From positions 1 through 64,000 of the forward strand of contig NZ_SSBK01000035.1 of the NCBI RefSeq assembly GCF_004795035.1: a stretch of 64,000 nucleotides of DNA, read 5' to 3'. The first letter of the stretch is position 1, and every line of letters begins with the position of its first letter. This DNA comes from Streptomyces sp. A0958. Lineage in GTDB: Bacteria; Actinomycetota; Actinomycetes; Streptomycetales; Streptomycetaceae. The notes under the pieces were generated by a model that was not told where the DNA came from, searched no databases, and saw only the letters and a program-made list of their open reading frames with translations. Both the position numbers and the translations under genes were made by a program. This document shows, one piece after another, positions 1 to 7,428 of the stretch.

Positions 1-678
1 GGCGGCCGGTGCGGGGGCGGCCGGTGCCGGGGCCTCGGCCGGGGCGGCACCGGGCGCACCGATGACGGCGAGCTTGGCGCCGACCTCGGCGGTCTCGTCC
101 TCGCCGACGACGATCTCCAGCAGCACGCCGGAGACCGGGGCCGGGATCTCGGTGTCGACCTTGTCCGTGGAGACCTCGAGCAGCGGCTCGTCCTCCGTGA
201 CCTCCTCGCCGATCTCCTTCAGCCAGCGGGTGACGGTGCCCTCGGTGACGCTCTCGCCGAGCGCCGGCAGGGTGACGTCGGTGCCGGAGGCGGAGGAGGC
301 GCCGGCGGTGGCCTCGGCGCTCGGCGCCTCGGCCGGGGCCTGGGTCTCGGTCGACGGGGCGGTCGGGGCCTCGTCGGCGGCCGGGGCGGGAACCGCGGCC
401 GGCTCGGCGGCCGGGGCGGCCTCGGCGGCCGGAGCGCCCGAGCCGTCGTCGATGACGGCCAGCTCGGCGCCGACCTCGACGGTCTCGTCCTCGGCGACCT
501 TGATGGAGGACAGGATGCCGGAGGCGGGGGCCGGGATCTCGGTGTCGACCTTGTCGGTCGAGACCTCGAGCAGCGGCTCGTCGGCCTCGACGCGCTCGCC
601 CTCGGCCTTCAGCCAGCGGGTGACAGTGCCCTCGGTGACGCTCTCGCCGAGCGCCGGAAGGGTTACGGAAACCGACAT
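1..678 (-). CDS. sucB: 2-oxoglutarate dehydrogenase E2 component, dihydrolipoamide succinyltransferase (N-terminal part, cut by window edge)
   Basis: E2 core of an alpha-keto acid dehydrogenase complex, which passes the acyl group from E1 to CoA on a lipoyl arm. The visible 226 residues hold two lipoyl domains (about 1-75 and 135-210). Each carries the lipoylation motif STDKVDTEIPAP, with the lysine that takes lipoate. They are joined by an Ala/Pro/Glu-rich swinging linker. The start is ATG (MSVSVTLPALGES). The acyltransferase domain lies beyond position 1. It follows the E3 gene by 60 bp on the same strand with no terminator between, so lpdA-sucB is probably one operon. A branched-chain or pyruvate E2 is possible, but the duplicated lipoyl domains and the pepA-lpd-sucB order fit the Streptomyces oxoglutarate/pyruvate type. 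Confidence 0.92.
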   Translation of the reverse strand, partial: MSVSVTLPALGESVTEGTVTRWLKAEGERVEADEPLLEVSTDKVDTEIPAPASGILSSIKVAEDETVEVGAELAVIDDGSGAPAAEAAPAAEPAAVPAPAADEAPTAPSTETQAPAEAPSAEATAGASSASGTDVTLPALGESVTEGTVTRWLKEIGEEVTEDEPLLEVSTDKVDTEIPAPVSGVLLEIVVGEDETAEVGAKLAVIGAPGAAPAEAPAPAAPAPAA

Positions 679-738
679 GGTTTCAGTTGCTCCTAACGAA
701 AATGCGGAAGTGGTCGGTCGTCGCGCCCGGTCGACTGA

Positions 739-2127
739 TCAGTCGTGGGAGTGCAGGGGCTTGCCGGCCAGGGCGAGGTGGGCCTCGCCCAGGGCCTCGC
801 TCTGGGTCGGGTGGGCGTGGATGAGCTGGGCGACCTCGGCCGGCAGCGCCTCCCAGTTGTAGATCAGCTGGGCTTCGCCGACCTGCTCGCCCATACGGTC
901 ACCGACCATGTGGACGCCGACCACGGCACCGTCCTTGACCTGGACGAGCTTGATCTCGCCCGCGGTCTTGAGGATCTTGCTCTTGCCGTTGCCCGCGAGG
1001 TTGTACTTCAGCGCGACGACCTTGTCCGCGCCGTAGAGCTCCTTGGCCTTGGCCTCGGTGATGCCGACGGAGGCGACCTCGGGGTGGCAGTACGTCACCC
1101 GGGGGACACCGTCGTAGTCGACCGGGACGGTCTGGAGACCGGCCAGCCGCTCCGCCACGAGGATGCCCTCGGCGAAGCCGACGTGCGCCAGCTGGAGCGT
1201 CGGGACCAGGTCGCCCACGGCCGAGACGGTCGGCACGTTGGTGCGCATGTACTCGTCGACCAGGACGTAGCCGCGGTCCATGGCGACCCCGGCCTCCTCG
1301 TAGCCCAGGCCCTGCGAGACCGGGCCGCGGCCGATCGCGACCAGCAGCACCTCCGCCTCGAAGGTCTTGCCGTCGGCGAGGGTCACGCGGACGCCGTCCT
1401 GCGTGTACTCGGCGCTCTGGAAGAACGTGCCGAGGTTGAACTTGATGCCGCGCTTGCGGAACGCGCGCTCCAGGAGCTTCGAGCTGTTCTCGTCCTCGAC
1501 CGGGACGAGGTGCTTCAGGCCCTCGATGATCGTCACGTCGGTGCCGAAGGACGTCCACGCGGAGGCGAACTCGACGCCGATGACGCCGCCGCCCAGCACG
1601 ATCGCGGACTTCGGCACGCGGTCCAGCTTCAGCGCGTGGTCCGAGGAGATGATGCGGTTGCCGTCGATCTCCAGGCCCGGGAGCGACTTCGGCACGGAGC
1701 CGGTCGCCAGGAGCACGTGGCGGCCCTGGACGCGCTGGCCGTTCACGTCCACCGAGGTGGGGGAGGAGAGCCGCCCCTCACCCTCGATGTAGTGCACCTT
1801 GCGGGAGGCGACGAGACCCTGCAGGCCCTTGTACAGGCCGGAGATCACGTCGTCCTTGTACTTGTGGACGGCCTCCATGTCGATGCCCTCGAAGGTGGCC
1901 TTGACACCGAACTGGCCGGCCTCGCGGGCCTGGTCCGCGATCTCGCCGGCGTGCAGCAGGGCCTTCGTGGGGATGCAGCCGTTGTGCAGGCAGGTGCCGC
2001 CGACCTTGCCCTTCTCGATCAGAGCGACGTCCAGGCCCAGCTGCGCTCCGCGCAGGGCCGCGGCGTACCCGCCGCTACCACCGCCGAGGATCACTAGGTC
2101 GAAAACGGTGCTGGCGTCGTTCGCCAC
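739..2127 (-). CDS. lpdA: Dihydrolipoyl dehydrogenase (E3)
   Basis: FAD flavoprotein that re-oxidises the dihydrolipoyl groups of E2 with NAD+. It has 462 residues, the usual length. The N-terminal FAD-binding motif is GGGSGGYAAALR. The redox disulfide sits in GGTCLHNGCIPTK. A second Rossmann motif for NAD is VLGGGVIGVEFAS, and the C-terminal His-Glu catalytic pair is in HAHPTQSEALGE. The start is GTG at 2127, with GGAGG about 7 nt upstream; the open frame runs much further upstream but loses similarity there. It lies just upstream of sucB in the same direction and is separated from pepA by a terminator and an inverted repeat, so it probably has its own promoter in 2128-2410. Confidence 0.95.
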   Translation of the reverse strand: MANDASTVFDLVILGGGSGGYAAALRGAQLGLDVALIEKGKVGGTCLHNGCIPTKALLHAGEIADQAREAGQFGVKATFEGIDMEAVHKYKDDVISGLYKGLQGLVASRKVHYIEGEGRLSSPTSVDVNGQRVQGRHVLLATGSVPKSLPGLEIDGNRIISSDHALKLDRVPKSAIVLGGGVIGVEFASAWTSFGTDVTIIEGLKHLVPVEDENSSKLLERAFRKRGIKFNLGTFFQSAEYTQDGVRVTLADGKTFEAEVLLVAIGRGPVSQGLGYEEAGVAMDRGYVLVDEYMRTNVPTVSAVGDLVPTLQLAHVGFAEGILVAERLAGLQTVPVDYDGVPRVTYCHPEVASVGITEAKAKELYGADKVVALKYNLAGNGKSKILKTAGEIKLVQVKDGAVVGVHMVGDRMGEQVGEAQLIYNWEALPAEVAQLIHAHPTQSEALGEAHLALAGKPLHSHD

Positions 2128-2296
2128 GTCACGTCCTCCATGCATGTGCGCCGTACGCCGGGCCCCGTCCTCGGGGTGTGACCGGCCGGTCGGCTGGTGT
2201 GCGGCCGCTTTGTCTTCGGCCCTGTGGTGGGGGCCCTGTCCTGCCGAGAACCCATCTTCGCACTTGTTGACGGTGGGCGGGACGCGGGGCCCGTGT

Positions 2297-2322
2297 CCGG
2301 GACGGATGATCGACCGTCCCGG
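2297..2322. repeat. Perfect inverted repeat in the lpdA upstream region
   Basis: Arms CCGGGACGG (2297-2305) and CCGTCCCGG (2314-2322) flank an 8-nt loop. It lies in the 326-bp gap between pepA and lpdA, upstream of lpdA and downstream of the pepA terminator. It could be a second terminator hairpin or an operator for lpdA. No T-rich tail is present, which leans towards an operator or mRNA structure. Confidence 0.5.
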
Positions 2323-2410
2323 TGGATTACCGCCGGGTAGGAAACAGGGGATTTCGTCGAGAGCGAAACCATCCCCGTCCCGGCCGCGCGGTGCCGTGGG
2401 GGGAACGCGT

Positions 2411-2438
2411 ACGGCCCCGGACGTATGCCCGGGGCCGT
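2411..2438 (-). terminator. Terminator of pepA
   Basis: A 10-bp perfect stem (ACGGCCCCGG at 2411-2420 with CCGGGGCCGT at 2429-2438) and an 8-nt loop lie 15 bp past the pepA stop. As usual in Streptomyces there is little T-tract. It separates pepA from lpdA. Confidence 0.75.
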
Positions 2439-2453
2439 GTCGCAGCCGCTGCC

Positions 2454-4007
2454 TCAGCCGAGGTCGCCGGCGGCGGTGCGCTCCGCCAGCTTGACCAGGG
2501 TGCGGATCGCCGAGCCGGTGCCGCCCTTCGGCGTGTAGCCGTACGGGGCGCCCTCGTGGAAGGCGGGGCCCGCGATGTCCAGGTGCGCCCAGGCGATGCC
2601 CTCGCCCACGAACTCCTTCAGGAACAGACCGGCCACCAGGCCGCCGCCCATCCGCTCGCCCATGTTGGCGATGTCGGCGGTCGGGGAGTCCATGCCCTTG
2701 CGCAGGTCGGCCGGGAGCGGCATCGGCCAGGACGCCTCGCCGACCTCCTCGGCGATCTCGTGGATCGAGGTGCGGAAGGCGTCGTCGTTGGCCATGATGC
2801 CGAAGGTGCGGTTGCCCAGGGCCAGCACCATCGCGCCGGTCAGGGTCGCCACGTCGACGATCGCGTCCGGGTTCTCCTCCGAGGCGCGGGTCAGCGCGTC
2901 GGCCAGGACGAGCCGGCCCTCGGCGTCGGTGTTGAGGACCTCGACGGTCTTGCCGCTGTACATGCGCAGGACGTCGCCGGGGCGGGTGGCGCTGCCCGAC
3001 GGCATGTTCTCGGCGAGCGCCAGCCAGCCGGTGACGTTGACGCGCAGGCCCAGGCGGGCGGCCGAGACGACGGTCGCGAACACGGCGGCGGCGCCGGCCA
3101 TGTCGCACTTCATCGTCTCGTTGTGGCCGGCCGGCTTCAGCGAGATGCCGCCCGAGTCGTAGGTGATGCCCTTGCCCACGAGGGCCAGGGTCTTCTCCGC
3201 CTTCGGGTGCGTGTAGGCGAGCTTCACCAGGCGCGGGCCGCGGGCCGCGCCCTGGCCGACGCCGAGGATGCCGCCGAAGCCGCCCTTGACGAGCGCCTTC
3301 TCGTCGAAGACCTGCACCTTGACGCCGTGCTCCTTGCCGGCGGCGGTGGCCACGGCGGCGAAGGACTCGGGGTACAGGTCGTTCGGCGGGGTGTTCACCA
3401 GGTCGCGGGCGCGGTTGATCTCCTCGGCCAGGGCGAGGGCGCGCTCGGCGGCGGCCTTGAACGCCTTGTCGCGCGGCTTGGCGCCGAGCACGGCGACCTC
3501 GGCGAGCGGCAGCTTCGGGCCGCCGGCCTTGGCGTCCTTGGGGGCGAGCTTGTTCTCGCCGGCCTGGTAGGCGGTGAAGGCGTACGCGCCCAGCAGCGCG
3601 CCCTCCGCGATGGCCTCGGCGTCCTCGACGGAGTCGATGGGCAGCGCGAAACCGGCCTTCTTGGCACCGGCCAGCGAGCGGGCGGCCGCGCCGGCGGCCC
3701 GGCGCAGCGCCTCGGCGTCGTACGCGCCGTTCTTCTCCGGGGCCGAGCCGAGACCGACCGCGACGACCACCGGGGCCTTGAGGCCTTCGGGGGCGGGAAC
3801 CTTCGTCAGTTCGCCCTCGGCACCCGAGGCACCCAGGGTCGCCAGGACGGCGGCGAGCTTCCCGCCGAACGCCTTGTCCACGGCCTCGGCGCCCGGTGCG
3901 AGGACGAGGTCCCCACGCTTGGATCCAGCGCCCTTGGCGACGCCCACGACGAGGGCGTCGGCGCGCAGCGTCGCCGCACCGGCAGTGCTGAGAGTGAGAG
4001 CAGTCAC
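2454..4007 (-). CDS. pepA: Leucyl aminopeptidase (family M17)
   Basis: Cytosolic two-metal aminopeptidase releasing N-terminal residues from peptides. It has 517 residues, typical for M17. The C-terminal catalytic half carries KGITYDSGGISLKP, then KCDMAGAAAV and the family signature NTDAEGRLVLADAL, which supply the metal-binding Lys, Asp and Glu. The N-terminal third is the variable macro-like domain. The start is GTG at 4007 (MTALTLSTAG), where similarity begins; the open frame continues upstream as a shadow. The Shine-Dalgarno sequence is weak. It is transcribed alone, ended by the hairpin at 2411-2438, and diverges from the GH114-like gene. Confidence 0.95.
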   Translation of the reverse strand: MTALTLSTAGAATLRADALVVGVAKGAGSKRGDLVLAPGAEAVDKAFGGKLAAVLATLGASGAEGELTKVPAPEGLKAPVVVAVGLGSAPEKNGAYDAEALRRAAGAAARSLAGAKKAGFALPIDSVEDAEAIAEGALLGAYAFTAYQAGENKLAPKDAKAGGPKLPLAEVAVLGAKPRDKAFKAAAERALALAEEINRARDLVNTPPNDLYPESFAAVATAAGKEHGVKVQVFDEKALVKGGFGGILGVGQGAARGPRLVKLAYTHPKAEKTLALVGKGITYDSGGISLKPAGHNETMKCDMAGAAAVFATVVSAARLGLRVNVTGWLALAENMPSGSATRPGDVLRMYSGKTVEVLNTDAEGRLVLADALTRASEENPDAIVDVATLTGAMVLALGNRTFGIMANDDAFRTSIHEIAEEVGEASWPMPLPADLRKGMDSPTADIANMGERMGGGLVAGLFLKEFVGEGIAWAHLDIAGPAFHEGAPYGYTPKGGTGSAIRTLVKLAERTAAGDLG

Positions 4008-4254
4008 GGTGGTGAAATCTCGCTTCCGTTGAGTTCTTTTTCGGTCGAGGGGTGGGCCGACCGTGCCCGGCGCATCGTAGACGCCGCCGCAATGTGCCGG
4101 GAATGAGCCTACGCGCGCCTTTGCTGCCCGATCACGGGGGCGGGCCGTCGGGCCCCCGCGGGCGTCGTACGGTGGTGGTCCCGGGAAGATCATCCCGGCG
4201 GAACGGGCCCCGAGCGCAACCGCGTTGCCGGGGTCCGGCGAACATGGGGGAACG

Positions 4255-5112
4255 ATGCGCGACCGGACGGCCGCACGGGTGACCGCGGGGCGCAGTGCTC
4301 TCGCCGTCACCGTACTGATGGTGCTGGTGACGCTCACGGGCTGCTCCTCGGAGCCCGGGCGGGCGCCCGAGGGGAAGGCGTCCGCCTCCGCGCGGCCCGC
4401 CGCCGCGCGCTGGCAGCCGAAGCCGGGCACCGACTGGCAGTGGCAGCTGTCGGGCCGGCTCGATACGACGGTGGACGCCCCGGTGTACGACATCGACGGC
4501 TTCGACCGGAACGCGGCCGAGGTCGAAGCGCTGCACCGCAAGGGGCGCAAGGTCATCTGCTACCTGTCCACCGGCGCCTGGGAGGACTTCCGCCCGGACG
4601 CGGCCCGCTTCCCCACCGCCGTCCTCGGCAAGGGCAACGGCTGGAAGGGCGAGCGCTGGCTCGACATCCGGCGCACCGACGTCCTGGAGCCGCTGATGGA
4701 GACCCGGATCGCGATGTGCGCGAAGAAGGGCTTCGACGCGGTGGAGCCGGACAACATGGACGGCTACCGCAACAAGAGCGGCTTCCCGCTGACCGCCGCC
4801 GACCAGCTGCGCTACAACCGGCTCATCGCCCGAACGGTCCACCGCCACGGCATGGCCGTCGGCCTGAAGAACGACCTCCCGCAGATCCCGGAGCTGGTCG
4901 CGGACTTCGACTTCGCGGTCAACGAGCAGTGCGCCCAGTACGAGGAGTGCGAGGAGCTCACCCCGTTCGTGGAGGCGGGCAAGGCGGTCTTCCACGTGGA
5001 GTACGAGCTGCCGACGGCACGGTTCTGCGCGCAGTCCCGGAAGCTGGGGCTCAGCTCGCTGCGCAAGGAGTACGAGCTCGGCGTCGAGCGCGAGACCTGC
5101 CTCCAGGGCTGA
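4255..5112 (+). CDS. Secreted lipoprotein of the GH114 / TM1410 endo-alpha-1,4-polygalactosaminidase family
   Basis: The 285-residue product starts at ATG 4255, after GGGGGA. It has a lipoprotein signal (LVTLTGCSS) and then a GH114-like barrel. Family features are the early YDIDGF, the CYLSTGAWEDFRPD strand with an acidic residue, EPDNMDGY (catalytic acidic residues) and KNDLPQIPELV. Characterised members cut galactosaminogalactan-type exopolysaccharides or are found near exopolysaccharide genes; the substrate here is unknown. A -10-like TACGGT (4168-4173) and a 6-bp inverted repeat (4181-4198) lie in the gap it shares with pepA. It converges on cobS with 22 bp between. Family placement is firm; the exact activity is inferred. 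Confidence 0.88.
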   Translation: MRDRTAARVTAGRSALAVTVLMVLVTLTGCSSEPGRAPEGKASASARPAAARWQPKPGTDWQWQLSGRLDTTVDAPVYDIDGFDRNAAEVEALHRKGRKVICYLSTGAWEDFRPDAARFPTAVLGKGNGWKGERWLDIRRTDVLEPLMETRIAMCAKKGFDAVEPDNMDGYRNKSGFPLTAADQLRYNRLIARTVHRHGMAVGLKNDLPQIPELVADFDFAVNEQCAQYEECEELTPFVEAGKAVFHVEYELPTARFCAQSRKLGLSSLRKEYELGVERETCLQG

Positions 5113-5134
5113 CAGGGCGCCGGCCGGGGCCGCA

Positions 5135-5914
5135 TCAGCCGAGCGCCAGGCCCACCAGCGTGACCGTCGCCGCCGTCTCCGCCAGCGCCCCGAACACGTC
5201 CCCGGTCACCCCGCCGAACCGCCGCACGCAGTGCCGCAGCAGCAGCTCGGCCACCAGCAGCCCGGCCGCCGCGGCCAGTCCGTGTCGCAGCGCCCCGTCC
5301 CCGCCGAGCAGCGCGCCCGCGCCCGAGCAGGCCGCCACCACCACGAGCGCGGCCACCCCGGCGCCGGCCACCGGGACCGTGCCGGCGACGGCCGCGCCCA
5401 GACCCTCCGGCCGGGCCGCCGGGACGCCGCGCCGGGAGGCCAGGGTGAGCGCGAGCCGGGCGGTGACGGCGGAGGCGACGGCCGCCACCGCCCCGTGCGT
5501 CCAGCCCTGGGCGTACAGCTGCTGAAGGACCGCCACCTGGGCCAGCAGGACGAACAGCAGGGTGATCACACCGAAGGGGCCGATGTCCGACTGCTTCATG
5601 ATCCGCAGCGCGTCGTCGGCCGGCTTGCCGCTGCCCAGGCCGTCGGCGGTGTCCGCGAGGCCGTCCAGGTGGAGCCCCCGGGTGAGGGCGGCCGGCACCG
5701 CGGCGGAGGCGACCGCGGCGAGCAGCGGCCCCGAGCCGCCCCACAGCAGCAGACCGCCCGGGACCGCCGCGAGGACGCCGACGACGAGCCCGGCCAGGGG
5801 GGCGCACAGCATCCCGGCCCGGGCGGCCTCGCGGTCCCAGCGGGTGACGCGGACGGGGAGCACGGTCAGGGTGCCGAAGGCGAAACGTACGCCGTGGCTG
5901 TTCAGGGAGGTCAC
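5135..5914 (-). CDS. cobS: Adenosylcobinamide-GDP ribazoletransferase (cobalamin synthase)
   Basis: Integral membrane enzyme joining alpha-ribazole to adenosylcobinamide-GDP, the last step of cobalamin assembly. It has 259 residues and starts at GTG 5914. The diagnostic motif HLDGLADTADGLG holds the metal-binding acidic residues. The partner segment KQSDIGPFGV follows, and there are about six hydrophobic helices rich in Ala, Val and Leu. The other lower-ligand genes cobT and cobU lie 3.4-5.9 kb away on the same strand, separated by three membrane-protein genes. No cobalamin riboswitch was recognised nearby. Confidence 0.93.
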   Translation of the reverse strand: MTSLNSHGVRFAFGTLTVLPVRVTRWDREAARAGMLCAPLAGLVVGVLAAVPGGLLLWGGSGPLLAAVASAAVPAALTRGLHLDGLADTADGLGSGKPADDALRIMKQSDIGPFGVITLLFVLLAQVAVLQQLYAQGWTHGAVAAVASAVTARLALTLASRRGVPAARPEGLGAAVAGTVPVAGAGVAALVVVAACSGAGALLGGDGALRHGLAAAAGLLVAELLLRHCVRRFGGVTGDVFGALAETAATVTLVGLALG

Positions 5915-6001
5915 GGCGCGCAGGCTAATCGGTGGGGGCGGCCGCTAGATTGGCTGAAATGCCGCATAAAGGGCAGAAGCGGATTGTCGGGAGTGAGTGG
6001 C

Positions 6002-6763
6002 ATGGGTCACTGGTTCGATCGGAACTTCGTCGAGCCGGGGAAGCTGCCCCTGCTCCTGGCCCTGGCCGCCTTCGTACTGACGTTCGCGGTCACCCGGGTC
6101 ATCACCCGGATGATCCGGGCCGGGAAGGGGCCGTTCCGCAACATCACGCCCGGCGGCATCCACGTCCACCACGTGGTGCCCGGCGTGGTGCTCAGCGTCG
6201 TCGGCGGCTTCGGCGCGGTGGCCGGCGGACGGCACGGCGTCACGGCGGCGGTCTGCGCGGTCGTCTTCGGTATGGGCGCGGGCCTGGTGCTGGACGAGTT
6301 CGCCCTGATCCTGCACCTGGACGACGTGTACTGGACCGAGGAGGGGCGCCGGAGCGTGGAGGTCGTGGTGCTCACGGCGGCCCTGGTGCTGCTGGTGCTC
6401 GGCGGGTTCTCGCCGCTGGGCGTGGACGATCTGAGCGACGATCAGGAGCAGGGCCGGGCCGGTGCCGTGCTCACCGTGGTCGTCAACTTCTGCTTCGTGC
6501 TGATCACCCTGTTCAAGGGCAAGGCGCGCATGGCCGTGGTCGGCACCCTGGTCCCGTTCGTCGCGCTGATCGGCGCGGTCCGGCTGGCCCGGCCGACCTC
6601 GGTGTGGGCCAAGCGGTTCTACCGCAACCGGCACCGCGCCCGCTCCCGCGCGGTGCTGCGCGCCTACCACCACGACGTCCGCTGGGCCGGGCCGCGCCGC
6701 AGGTTTCAGGACCTCATCGGCGGCGCGCCTGACCGCGTTCCGGCTCCCTCGCCCAAGCCCTGA
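6002..6763 (+). CDS. Polytopic membrane protein of unknown function
   Basis: The 253-residue protein has about six membrane segments, the first near residues 17-33. Between helices are a His-rich loop (GGIHVHHVVPG, about 50-60) and an acidic stretch (LDEFALILHLDDVYW). The C-terminus is basic. I do not recognise a characterised family. The paired His and Asp residues beside the membrane could bind a metal, but that is a guess. The start is ATG 6002, with GGGAG 10 nt upstream; GTG 5993 is in frame but too close to that site. Its 3' end overlaps the convergent rhomboid-like gene by 58 bp. Confidence 0.85.
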   Translation: MGHWFDRNFVEPGKLPLLLALAAFVLTFAVTRVITRMIRAGKGPFRNITPGGIHVHHVVPGVVLSVVGGFGAVAGGRHGVTAAVCAVVFGMGAGLVLDEFALILHLDDVYWTEEGRRSVEVVVLTAALVLLVLGGFSPLGVDDLSDDQEQGRAGAVLTVVVNFCFVLITLFKGKARMAVVGTLVPFVALIGAVRLARPTSVWAKRFYRNRHRARSRAVLRAYHHDVRWAGPRRRFQDLIGGAPDRVPAPSPKP

Positions 6764-7428
6764 CCCTCCCGCCGCCTCCCGCGCAGCACCGGAACCGCGC
6801 ACAGCACCAGGGCCGCCACGATGGCCGCCAGGTGCTCCCGGCCCGCCAGGTTGTCCTTCACCACGGCCTCGGCCACCATCGCCGCGATCACCAGCGCCCC
6901 GGTGACCCGGGCCCGGTAGGCGCAGCAGACGCAGACGGCCAGCGCGACGACCGCCGCCGACGGGCCGGTGTCCACGATCCGCGCGTCCGACGCGGGCAGC
7001 CCGAAGAACCCGTCGGGCCCGGCCGCGATGCCGATCCGCGCGTACAGCGTCCCGGCCAGCGTCGCCACGTACGCGATCAGCAGGGTCCGCCACCGGCCGA
7101 GGCAGATCTCCGCGACCCCGAACACCAGCAGCATCTGCGCCAGCGCGCCCCACACCGGCAGGTCGAGCGCGGGTACGAACAGCGACAGCGGGGTACGCAG
7201 CAGGGCCACGCCCAGCGGGTCCTGGGCCCGGACCGCGCCGAGCGTCTGCACCGGCCCGTACCCCCGGGGCCGGTTCTGCGCCACCTGGAGCAGCCCCGTC
7301 AGGCACACCGCCACCAGCGTCATCGGCACGGCCCGCAGCCCGTCGGCGGCGAGCGACGCCCGTACGGCCGACCAGAGCGGGCCCCACTCCCGGCGGGCCG
7401 CCCGGCCGAGCGCGCGCACGGCTCTCAT
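6706..7428 (-). CDS. Rhomboid-like membrane protein, coupled to the MprF-like gene
   Basis: A 240-residue protein with roughly six membrane segments. The arrangement resembles a rhomboid core. GPSA (155-158) sits where rhomboids carry the catalytic Ser in GxSG, and a later REHLAAIV segment (His199) sits where the second catalytic His occurs. The L1-loop WR motif is not obvious. It may be a divergent protease or an inactive relative. The ATG overlaps the TGA of the upstream gene (ATGA at 7425-7428), so translation is coupled and the two products probably work together in the membrane. The 3' end overlaps the convergent gene. Confidence 0.78.
   Translation of the reverse strand: MRAVRALGRAARREWGPLWSAVRASLAADGLRAVPMTLVAVCLTGLLQVAQNRPRGYGPVQTLGAVRAQDPLGVALLRTPLSLFVPALDLPVWGALAQMLLVFGVAEICLGRWRTLLIAYVATLAGTLYARIGIAAGPDGFFGLPASDARIVDTGPSAAVVALAVCVCCAYRARVTGALVIAAMVAEAVVKDNLAGREHLAAIVAALVLCAVPVLRGRRREGQGLGEGAGTRSGAPPMRS

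Noticed and set aside
739..4092. 1117-residue minus-strand reading frame covering lpdA and antisense-like sequence across pepA
   Set aside because: The first 460 codons from the 3' end are real lpdA; the rest is an Arg-rich out-of-frame shadow of pepA.
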